Below, piece by piece: positions 1 through 6,857 of a DNA stretch of 34,804 nucleotides. The notes beneath the pieces are model-generated. The model worked only from the letters and a program-made list of their open reading frames with translations, had not been told where the DNA came from and ran no database searches. Every line of letters starts with the position of its first letter. The first letter of the stretch is position 1. The position numbers were made by a program, and so were the translations under genes. Origin of the DNA: Acidobacteriaceae bacterium (GTDB lineage: Bacteria > Acidobacteriota > Terriglobia > Terriglobales > Acidobacteriaceae); assembly GCA_903642225.1 (NCBI GenBank), contig CAHJWI010000040.1, forward strand, positions 1 through 34,804, given 5' to 3'.

Positions 1-859
1 CCGGCCGCCGGCTCAGCGTGTCGTACCCGATCCGCTCGATCCCCCGCAGAATTGCCAGACCACCCGCCGAGAACAACCGCAGCGTCGCTGCCAACTCCCG
101 GTCCACGCGATCAATCAGCGGCGCACCCTCCAGCAGCATCGCCCGCGTCTCTTCCACCAGCTCCCTCACCAGCGCCACATACCCGGGCGTTGCCACACCC
201 GCGCGCAACGTTGCCTCCGTCACTCCATGCGCCGCCATCCGGTCCGCCGGCAGATACACCCGGTCGCGCTCCAGCAGGTCCTCACTCACATCCTGCCAAA
301 AGTTCGCCAGCTGCAGCCCCGTGCACGTCCGGTCGCTCAGCGCAAACATCTCCGCATCCCGGTACCCGCTCAGCATCAGCACCAGCCGTCCCACCGGGTT
401 CGCACTGTCCTCGCTATACGCCTCCAGTTCCGCCACGCTCGCAAACCGCGTCTTCACCTGGTCCGCCCTGAATGCCCGCACCAGCGCCAAAAACGGCTCG
501 CGCGGTAAACCACACAGCTTGATTGACGGTCGCAGCGCCACAAATACCGGGTGCTGCGATCGCAACGGCGCGTCAAAACACTCGTTCAGTAACTCTGCCC
601 ATGTATCCAGCAGCCGCGTCGCTACTGCCCGGTCCGCCACCTCATCGCCCAGGTCATCACTCACCCGGCAGTAGGCGTACACGGCGTAAAAGTGCGGCCG
701 CAGACGCTTCGGCAACAACCCCGTCGCCACATGGAAGTTCTCATAGTGCGACATAGCCAGCGCCTTACACCATGCCTGCGCTTCATCCAGCGTCGGCCGC
801 GTCACCGGCTCCAGCAATCCAACCGGTGCTCCCGCCAACCGGTTCTCGGCGGCAACCAT
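1..859 (-). CDS. hpnC: Squalene synthase HpnC-like (hydroxysqualene synthase), 3' end cut by window edge
   Basis: Translating the minus strand from the ATG at 859-857 gives 286 residues without a stop before the edge. The protein belongs to the squalene/phytoene synthase family. The HpnC-type N-terminus (YENFHVATGLLPKRLRPHFYA, residues 39-59) leads into the first Asp-rich motif DDLGD (68-72). The second motif lies in LANFWQDVSEDLLERDRVYLP (184-204; D190 and D194). In the HpnCDE pathway, known from other bacteria, HpnD makes presqualene diphosphate and HpnC converts it to hydroxysqualene on the way to hopanoids. HpnC proteins are usually about 280-300 residues, so only a few C-terminal residues should be missing. 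The start overlaps the upstream dehydrogenase stop as TGATG, so the two genes are probably translationally coupled. HpnD is the alternative assignment, but the LPKRLRPH and NFWQDV context favours HpnC. Confidence 0.86.
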   Translation of the reverse strand, partial: MVAAENRLAGAPVGLLEPVTRPTLDEAQAWCKALAMSHYENFHVATGLLPKRLRPHFYAVYAYCRVSDDLGDEVADRAVATRLLDTWAELLNECFDAPLRSQHPVFVALRPSIKLCGLPREPFLALVRAFRADQVKTRFASVAELEAYSEDSANPVGRLVLMLSGYRDAEMFALSDRTCTGLQLANFWQDVSEDLLERDRVYLPADRMAAHGVTEATLRAGVATPGYVALVRELVEETRAMLLEGAPLIDRVDRELAATLRLFSAGGLAILRGIERIGYDTLSRRP

Positions 860-1923
860 CACAGCAGCTCCTCGGGCACAATCACTGTCTTAATGTCGAG
901 CCCGCCGTCTGCGCTCCGCACCATCATTCGCCGAAACACCTCCGGCACATGGCTCAGCGAGGCCCGTGCCGTTAAAAAATCCTCTGCACGCACCACCCCG
1001 TCCCGCAGCAGCTCAAACGCACGCCGGCACGTCGCAGGTGTGTGGTGGAACGTCGCCTTCAACGTGATGTTCCCGTAGTGCAATCGGTTTGTGTCCAATG
1101 AAACGACCGTCCCGCTCGGCGGTCCACCAAACAGGTTCACTACCCCACCCTTGCGAACCATGGCCACCGCCTCAGCCCAGCTCTGTGCAGACGCCACGCA
1201 CTCCACCACTGCGTCCGCGCCCACACCATCCTCTGTAAGCGCACGCACGGCGGCCACCGTGTCCACACTCTCCCCAATGCGCACGACCTCGTCCGCCCCA
1301 AACCGGCGCGCCGTCTCCACCTGGTTCTCCCGCTTCACCACCGCAAGCACCCGGCACCCCACGCTGCGCGCCACCGCCAGAAACATCAAACCGATTGGCC
1401 CCGCACCCACCACAACCACCGTGTCCCCCGCCGCGGCACCAGTCTGCTCCATGCCGTTCACCACACATGCCAGCGGCTCTGTCAGCGCCGCATGCTCCAG
1501 CGCCATTCCGTCCGGCACGCGCAGCGTGTTCTTCTCCACAATTCTGGCCGGAACGAGCACACACTCTGCATATGCCCCATTGTTGAACAGCAGATCACTG
1601 CAAAGGTTCGGCTGCCCCTTGCGGCAAAAGAAACACACACCGCATGGTGCCGAGTTCAACGCCACTACCCGCTCGCCCACCGCAAACCCGGCACCCTCGC
1701 CCGCATCCACCACGGTGCCCGCCACCTCATGCCCGAAAAGGCACGGCAACGTCAGCATCGCAGCGTGATACCCACGCCGATACACCTTCAGGTCTGTCCC
1801 ACACGTTAACGCCGCGCCTACCCGCAGCATAAGCTCGCCCGCGCCCACTTCGGGAACAGCCACCGTCTCCATGCGCAGGTCTTCCTGCCCGTACAGCACA
1901 GCGGCTTGCATCTCTCTTGCCAT
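859..1923 (-). CDS. Zinc-binding medium-chain alcohol/polyol dehydrogenase
   Basis: This 354-residue protein is a medium-chain dehydrogenase of the sorbitol/threonine-dehydrogenase type. From the ATG at 1923, the catalytic zinc site is seen as CGTD (Cys41) and GHE (His65-Glu66). The four structural-zinc cysteines are C94, C97, C100 and C108, and a Rossmann GAGPIGL follows. The substrate cannot be read from sequence. A second ATG at 1911 (MQAAVLYG) fits the usual family N-terminus equally well. A longer reading frame reaches 2142 but would overlap the divergent permease gene, so I reject it. The stop overlaps the hpnC start by one base (TGATG). A role in isoprenoid or hopanoid metabolism is therefore possible, but this is inference from position only. 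Confidence 0.85.
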   Translation of the reverse strand: MAREMQAAVLYGQEDLRMETVAVPEVGAGELMLRVGAALTCGTDLKVYRRGYHAAMLTLPCLFGHEVAGTVVDAGEGAGFAVGERVVALNSAPCGVCFFCRKGQPNLCSDLLFNNGAYAECVLVPARIVEKNTLRVPDGMALEHAALTEPLACVVNGMEQTGAAAGDTVVVVGAGPIGLMFLAVARSVGCRVLAVVKRENQVETARRFGADEVVRIGESVDTVAAVRALTEDGVGADAVVECVASAQSWAEAVAMVRKGGVVNLFGGPPSGTVVSLDTNRLHYGNITLKATFHHTPATCRRAFELLRDGVVRAEDFLTARASLSHVPEVFRRMMVRSADGGLDIKTVIVPEELL

Positions 1924-2034
1924 CCCTTTTATCTTCTCACTTCTACCTGCATACAGCAGCTGTGACCAACCGCACCGACCAGGCATCAGATACACTGAGC
2001 CAATCCTGAAGAACCGCGAGACGCCTGCTCCCGA

Positions 2035-2814
2035 ATGACCCTTGGCTCCCCTATCGCTCTTGCCAAAAAGCAGATTTCCTCCCTGCAGGGCTACTCGCTT
2101 CTGGTCGGCCGTGCCTTCGCAAGTTTGCTCACCCCACCTCACTACTGGGGTGACATCTTCATTCAGGCAGACAGCATCGGCGTCGGGTCCCTCCCCATTG
2201 TCGTCCTCACCGGCTTCTTCACCGGCTGTGTCCTTGCTCTCCAGTCTGCCGTCTCGCTCAAGCAGTTCGGCGCCATCAGCATGACCGGCACTCTTGTCTC
2301 GCTCTCCATGATGAAGGAGCTCGGCCCCGTCCTCACCGGCCTCATGGTTTCCGGCCGCAACGCCAGCGGCATGGCCTCGGAACTCGGCTCCATGCAGGTC
2401 ACTGAACAGATTGACGCCATGCGCGCGCTTGGCGTAGACCCTGTGCGGAAGCTCGTCACACCCCGCATCCTCGCCACCGTCGGCATGCTCTTCTTTCTAA
2501 CCATCCTGTCAGACACGGTGGGTGTGCTTGGCGGCGGCCTGGTCGCAGTCGGCCTGCTCGGCCTCAACGCCAGCAGCTACTTTCACTCCACCTATCGCGC
2601 TCTGCAGTACGCCGACGTCGTCCAGGGCCTTACCAAGCCGCTCTTCTTCGGCTTTATCATCGCCTCGGTCGGCACCTACTTCGGCATAAGCACAAAGGGT
2701 GGCACACAGGGCGTCGGCCGTGCCACCACACAGGCCGTCGTCGTTTCCTCCGTCCTCATCATCGTCATCGACTTCCTCATTAGCCGCACCATGATCGGCA
2801 TCTTCGGCCGCTGA
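2035..2814 (+). CDS. mlaE: MlaE-type lipid ABC transporter permease
   Basis: A 259-residue hydrophobic protein of the MlaE (DUF140) permease family, the inner-membrane part of Mla/Mce systems that move phospholipids or other hydrophobic molecules between inner and outer membranes. The hallmark is the central segment SGRNASGMASELGSMQVTEQ followed by IDAMRALGVDPVRKLVTPR, the family's conserved coupling region. Several long hydrophobic stretches flank it (about residues 50-75, 145-175 and 195-255). The gene is divergent from the dehydrogenase at 1923, with about 110 bases between them for both promoters. The matching ATPase starts 5 bases after the stop, so the two are co-transcribed. No clear Shine-Dalgarno is visible before the ATG at 2035. 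Confidence 0.9.
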   Translation: MTLGSPIALAKKQISSLQGYSLLVGRAFASLLTPPHYWGDIFIQADSIGVGSLPIVVLTGFFTGCVLALQSAVSLKQFGAISMTGTLVSLSMMKELGPVLTGLMVSGRNASGMASELGSMQVTEQIDAMRALGVDPVRKLVTPRILATVGMLFFLTILSDTVGVLGGGLVAVGLLGLNASSYFHSTYRALQYADVVQGLTKPLFFGFIIASVGTYFGISTKGGTQGVGRATTQAVVVSSVLIIVIDFLISRTMIGIFGR

Positions 2815-2819
2815 CGACC

Positions 2820-3656
2820 ATGCCCGACACGCCCAAAACCGACATCTCGTCCGGCAAGCCCGCGGACAACGGACCTGTCCTCGTCTTTGACAACGTTTCC
2901 ATCGCCTTTGACGACCACCGCGTCCTTGAAAACATCTCCTTCAGCATCCACCCCGGCGAAACCTGCGTCCTTCTCGGCCCCGCCGGCAGCGGCAAATCCG
3001 TTCTCATGAAGATTGCCAACGGTCTCGTCAAGCCCGACACCGGCTCCGTCAAGGTCTTTGGCGAAGAGATCACCACCATGAGTGAGGTGCAGCTGTTCAA
3101 AATGCGCCAGCGCGTCGGCATGGTCTTCCAGGAATCCGCCCTCTTCGATTCCATGGACGTCGAGGACAACATTGCCTACCGCCTTAACGAAGAAGGCGTT
3201 TCGGAAGACGAGTCCCACAAGCGCGTCCAGGAGGTCCTCAACTTCGTCCTCCTCGGCCAGGCCATCGACAAGTTCCCCTCCGAGCTCTCCGGTGGCATGC
3301 GCCGCCGCGTCTCCATCGCCCGCGCCATCGTCACCAACCCCGACTTCATCCTCTACGATTCCCCCACCGGCGGTCTCGACCCCATCACCAGCACCACCAT
3401 CGTCGAACTCGTCGTCAAGCAGCGCGACGTCGCCCACACAACTGCGCTCATGATCACCCACCGTCTGCAGGACGCCTTCACCCTCGCCACGCACCGCTAC
3501 GACGAACAGGCCGGAACCATGAAGGTCATCCCCGATGGTGCCGTCGACGAAAGCACCACCTTCCTCGTCCTGAACGAGGGCAAAATAGTCTTCACCGGCA
3601 AAACTCTGGACCTCACCCACTCCGAAGACACCTGGATCAAGGCCTATCTCGCCTGA
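2820..3656 (+). CDS. MlaF-type lipid ABC transporter ATPase with altered Walker B
   Basis: A 278-residue ABC ATPase that pairs with the permease just upstream. Walker A is GPAGSGKS (residues 53-60), the signature is LSGGMRRR, and the H-loop is in ALMITHRLQDA. The Walker B region reads FILYDSPTGGLDP. Asp180 is present, but the following residue, normally the catalytic glutamate, is Ser181 (GAT TCC at 3357-3362). This could lower or abolish ordinary ATP hydrolysis, or be a feature of this subfamily; sequence alone cannot decide. There is a C-terminal extension of about 40 residues beyond the core (YDEQAGTMKVIPDG onwards). No MlaD/MCE substrate-binding gene follows, since the next gene is an unrelated metallo-hydrolase. 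Confidence 0.88.
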   Translation: MPDTPKTDISSGKPADNGPVLVFDNVSIAFDDHRVLENISFSIHPGETCVLLGPAGSGKSVLMKIANGLVKPDTGSVKVFGEEITTMSEVQLFKMRQRVGMVFQESALFDSMDVEDNIAYRLNEEGVSEDESHKRVQEVLNFVLLGQAIDKFPSELSGGMRRRVSIARAIVTNPDFILYDSPTGGLDPITSTTIVELVVKQRDVAHTTALMITHRLQDAFTLATHRYDEQAGTMKVIPDGAVDESTTFLVLNEGKIVFTGKTLDLTHSEDTWIKAYLA

Positions 3657-3732
3657 CAGACTTCAGGCTTCACAGCCGACCCGGCCTGTGCGAAGCTGGG
3701 AGCCTCTGAACAAGCGAAAGGATGTGAGTGAT

Positions 3733-4632
3733 ATGCAACGTCTGTGCCGTCTGCTGTTCCGTTGCCTTCTGGCTTTGCTCGCGACATCGGCTGCCCTGCC
3801 TCTCTTCGCACAAGGTCGCGTCACCATCCTGAACGACGCCTTCGGCAAACGCGCCGACCTCGAGCAGGACTGGGGTTACTCCGCCCTCATCGAATTCCAG
3901 GGCAAGCGCATCCTCTTCGATACCGGGGACAACATCGCCGTCTTCCGCAAAAACGTCGAGACCCTGCACATCGACCTTACCCATCTCGACATGGTCATCA
4001 TTACTCACAGCCACGGCGACCACACCGCCGGCCTGCGATACGTTCTCTCCAAGAATCCCGGTGTCAAGCTCTACGTCCCGGACGATCCCTACTTCACCGG
4101 CTCCGTCCTGCCGCCCGCCTTTCTCACAGCAGACGCGCGCCCTGAGCTTCCACCAGAAATGCGTTACTTCCGCGGCGGCCCCCGGCCAGAGCCTCGCGGC
4201 TGGGCTTACTGGACAGACACAAACCTTACCGTGGTCAGCGACCCCACCACCATCGCACCCGGCATGCATCTGGTGTCGCTTGTCTCTGAAAAGCCCGCCT
4301 TTAAAGGCCTGCGGGAAATTTCTCTCGTACTCGACACGCCCAACGGGCCCGTTATCTTCGTGGGCTGCTCCCACCCCGGCATTGAGCGCATTCTGGCTGC
4401 GGCAACCTCCAAAGCGCCTGGCGTCCCCGTCTCCATGCTCATCGGTGGTCTCCACCTCCTTCAGGACACCCCGGAACAGGTTGAGGCAACGCTCGACACC
4501 CTCCAAAACACCTATCACGTCAAAACCATGGGCATCGGTCACTGCTCCGGAGAGCTGACCTTCCTGCGCGTCCACCAGCGCTGGGCAGACCGCAGCATCT
4601 ACGCCGGCCTTGGCGAAACCCTGTCGTTCTAA
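3733..4632 (+). CDS. Exported metallo-beta-lactamase-fold hydrolase (COG1237-like)
   Basis: A 299-residue metallo-beta-lactamase-fold protein. The metal motif HSHGDH is at residues 92-97. Further metal-ligand-type histidines appear in GCSHPGI (His214), IGGLHLL and GIGHCSGE. The order of these motifs resembles the COG1237 group often annotated as dihydropterin/ribofuranosylaminobenzene phosphate synthase-like, whose true substrates are mostly unknown. The N-terminus MQRLCRLLFRCLLALLATSA with a following FAQ looks like a signal peptide, so the enzyme is probably periplasmic. I chose the ATG at 3733 because AAGGA lies about 10 bases upstream and the signal peptide starts there; the in-frame codon at 3688 is less likely. 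It follows the transporter ATPase by 76 bases. Confidence 0.85.
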   Translation: MQRLCRLLFRCLLALLATSAALPLFAQGRVTILNDAFGKRADLEQDWGYSALIEFQGKRILFDTGDNIAVFRKNVETLHIDLTHLDMVIITHSHGDHTAGLRYVLSKNPGVKLYVPDDPYFTGSVLPPAFLTADARPELPPEMRYFRGGPRPEPRGWAYWTDTNLTVVSDPTTIAPGMHLVSLVSEKPAFKGLREISLVLDTPNGPVIFVGCSHPGIERILAAATSKAPGVPVSMLIGGLHLLQDTPEQVEATLDTLQNTYHVKTMGIGHCSGELTFLRVHQRWADRSIYAGLGETLSF

Positions 4633-4820
4633 ATCACCCCCCAAACGCCAAATACTTGCCCACGCACAAAGCAGCGGCAGTCGTAAATGCGGATACCTCG
4701 ACTTCTGAACCTCTTCAATTATGAAGCAGCAGTCTCTCGCAGTAGGCGAAAGAAAAGCGAAGACAGCGGCTACGTTTCAGCCTACAATGACCCATCGCCA
4801 TCCCCCACGAGGTTCCCTTC

Positions 4821-6455
4821 ATGGCTCGGTCCAAGTCCCCCAACTCCCCCTCAGACAAGAACACCTTCTCCCTCCAGGCCTTCCAGTCAGAGCAGTGGTC
4901 CCCCCTGCCCGGCAGCCACAAAGCCGCTTACCCCTCCAGCGGCAGCGGTAAGCCCCTTTCTTCCGGCAGCTCCATCACCGTATCCGTCCTTCTTCGCCCC
5001 AAAACACCCGTCGATGCGAACACCCTCGGCATCACCCGCCTCTCGCGCGCGCAGTACAGCGCCAGGCACGGCACTAGCCCCGCCGCGCTCAAAGCCTTGC
5101 TCGCCTTTGCCACTGCCTATTCCCTCACACCAGCGCACGATCCTGCCCGTCGTGTCGTCACCCTCACCGGCACAGCAGCCAACATTCAGGCCGCCTTCCA
5201 GGTCAGCCTCCTTCTCCTAACTGGCCCAGACGACGACGTATTCCGCGTGCGCGAAGGCGACATCCACCTCCCGGACTCCCTGCACGGCCAGGTCGAAGCC
5301 GTTCTCGGTCTCGACAACCGTCCGCAGGCAACACCCAAATTTCGCACTGCACCTGGCACCGTCACCAAAGGCATCGCGAAGCCTCGCGCCACCAACATCT
5401 CCTTTACGCCCGTACAGGTCGCCCAACTCTACGGCCTGCCCGCGGGCCTCTCCGCCACCGGACAAACCATCGCCCTCATCGAACTCGGTGGCGGCTACAA
5501 GGCAGCCGATATAAGGGCGTACTTCAAATCCATCGGCGTCCCCAAACCCAAAGTCACAGCCGTCTCCGTCGACAAGGGCAAGAACAAGCCCGACGGCGTC
5601 AACGGTGCAGATGGCGAAGTCATGCTCGACATTGAGATTGCCGGTGCCGTCGCCAGCGGCGCGCACATCGTCGTGTACTTCGCTCCCAACACCGACCAGG
5701 GTTTCATTGACGCCATCGCCATAGCCGTCCACGACAGCAAGAACAATCCCTCCGTCATCTCCATCAGCTGGGGTGGGCCTGAGTCTGCCTGGACCGCGCA
5801 GGCAACCAGTGCTCTTGACGCAGCCTGTCAGGCAGCCGCAGCCCTCGGCATTACCGTTCTCGCCGCTTCCGGCGACAACGGTTCCACCGACGGTGTCACC
5901 GACGGCAAACAGCACGTCGACTTTCCCGCCTCCAGCCCCCATGTCCTTGCCTGCGGCGGCACCAAACTCAACGGCTCTGGCGCCACCATTACCTCTGAAG
6001 TCGTCTGGAACGAAATCGCCGCAAAAGAGGGTGCCACCGGCGGTGGCATCTCTGTCCTCTTCCCGCAGCCAACCTGGCAGAAAGGCATCGCCGCCACCAA
6101 ATCCGGCCGCGGCGTTCCAGATGTCAGCGGCAACGCAGACCCTGCCACCGGCTACCAGGTCCGTGTCGATGGCGAAGCACTCGTTATTGGCGGCACCAGC
6201 GCCGTTGCGCCTCTCTGGGCTGGTTTGCTTGCGCTCAGCAACGCCCGGTCCAGGACCACTGCCGGCTTTCTGCAGCCAAAACTCTACGCAGATTCAGCCA
6301 CCTGCCGCGACATCATCATCGGCAATAACGGATCCTTCACCGCCGGCCCCGGTTGGGACGCCTGCACCGGCCTTGGCTCTCCCAATGTCTCCAACCTGTT
6401 CGCCTTGTTGGCTCCCGCCAAAGCCTCTAAACCCACCCGGGCAAAGAAGAAGTAA
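4821..6455 (+). CDS. Sedolisin/kumamolisin-type serine-carboxyl peptidase (S53)
   Basis: A 544-residue peptidase of family S53, acid-active proteases with a Ser-Glu-Asp catalytic triad. The N-terminal pro-domain spans about residues 10-180. The catalytic domain contains ADGEVMLDIEI (Glu266 and Asp270), the oxyanion Asp352 in ASGDNGS and the nucleophile Ser460 in GGTSAVAP. The C-terminal calcium-site region is CRDIIIGNNGSF followed by GWDACTGLGSPN. The protein ends in a lysine-rich tail (KASKPTRAKKK). No classical signal peptide is visible, which also occurs among kumamolisins. The ATG at 4821 has GAGG 8 bases upstream. The gene stands alone, 188 bases after the metallo-hydrolase. An extracellular role in protein degradation at low pH is inferred from the family. 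Confidence 0.92.
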   Translation: MARSKSPNSPSDKNTFSLQAFQSEQWSPLPGSHKAAYPSSGSGKPLSSGSSITVSVLLRPKTPVDANTLGITRLSRAQYSARHGTSPAALKALLAFATAYSLTPAHDPARRVVTLTGTAANIQAAFQVSLLLLTGPDDDVFRVREGDIHLPDSLHGQVEAVLGLDNRPQATPKFRTAPGTVTKGIAKPRATNISFTPVQVAQLYGLPAGLSATGQTIALIELGGGYKAADIRAYFKSIGVPKPKVTAVSVDKGKNKPDGVNGADGEVMLDIEIAGAVASGAHIVVYFAPNTDQGFIDAIAIAVHDSKNNPSVISISWGGPESAWTAQATSALDAACQAAAALGITVLAASGDNGSTDGVTDGKQHVDFPASSPHVLACGGTKLNGSGATITSEVVWNEIAAKEGATGGGISVLFPQPTWQKGIAATKSGRGVPDVSGNADPATGYQVRVDGEALVIGGTSAVAPLWAGLLALSNARSRTTAGFLQPKLYADSATCRDIIIGNNGSFTAGPGWDACTGLGSPNVSNLFALLAPAKASKPTRAKKK

Positions 6456-6492
6456 GTGGCTGACCGGTCATGGCATCCATGGCCGCTCAACC

Positions 6493-6678
6493 TCAACCGC
6501 ATGCCTCCGTACGAGTCACCGTGCTCCGGTCCATGCGCTCTTTGCCTGCTGCCTGTTCGTCGGTTCCGCGGCGCACCTCCGCTCCGTTCAGCAAGCGCAC
6601 CGTCCCATCCTCGTACTTCACAATGATCGTATCGTCATAGTGGTTTACATCAATCACCTGGTGCTTCGCAGCGATCAT
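6493..6678 (-). CDS. Small conserved-looking protein of unknown function
   Basis: A 61-residue minus-strand ORF starting MIAAKHQVIDVNHYDDTI. The stretch VNHYDDTIIVKYEDGTVRLL has the alternating pattern of a small beta-strand protein, loosely like DUF2442 proteins, but I cannot assign a family. GGTGAG-like sequence lies just upstream of the ATG at 6678; a GTG at 6687 would add three residues. It sits convergent with the sedolisin gene and divergent from polA, in otherwise non-coding DNA. Its sequence looks more protein-like than the arginine- or proline-rich shadow ORFs typical of this GC-rich window, but it could still be spurious. Confidence 0.42.
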   Translation of the reverse strand: MIAAKHQVIDVNHYDDTIIVKYEDGTVRLLNGAEVRRGTDEQAAGKERMDRSTVTRTEACG

Positions 6679-6857
6679 CCATCTCACCCGTTGTCGTCTG
6701 GCCTGAGACTATTCCGCTATGTAACTTGGCTAACATAAGAGTTGAACCGATCCGGGTGCACAGTAGCCGCATCAAGTTTTTCGGCAATCCCGCGTAGCAG
6801 CATTTGAACATCGCCTCCGGCGGCCTCCTCAACGTCACGGCATCTATCCTTACCAAG

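Noticed and set aside
18..674. 218-codon plus-strand ORF and overlapping plus ORFs at the left edge
   Set aside because: They lie opposite hpnC, are rich in Ser/Arg/Pro and have no domain; they are shadows of its biased codons.
1924..2142. N-terminal extension of the zinc dehydrogenase to 2142
   Set aside because: It would overlap the divergent permease gene, and the extra residues are unlike the family; the normal N-terminus starts at 1923 or 1911.
2676..3620. 314-codon minus-strand ORF rich in Gly, Val, Asp and Glu
   Set aside because: It is antisense to the well-supported permease and ATPase genes and has the typical composition of an antisense shadow.
6717..6738. TATGT...ACATA inverted repeat before polA
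   Set aside because: Only 5 bp per arm with a long spacer; too weak to call an operator.
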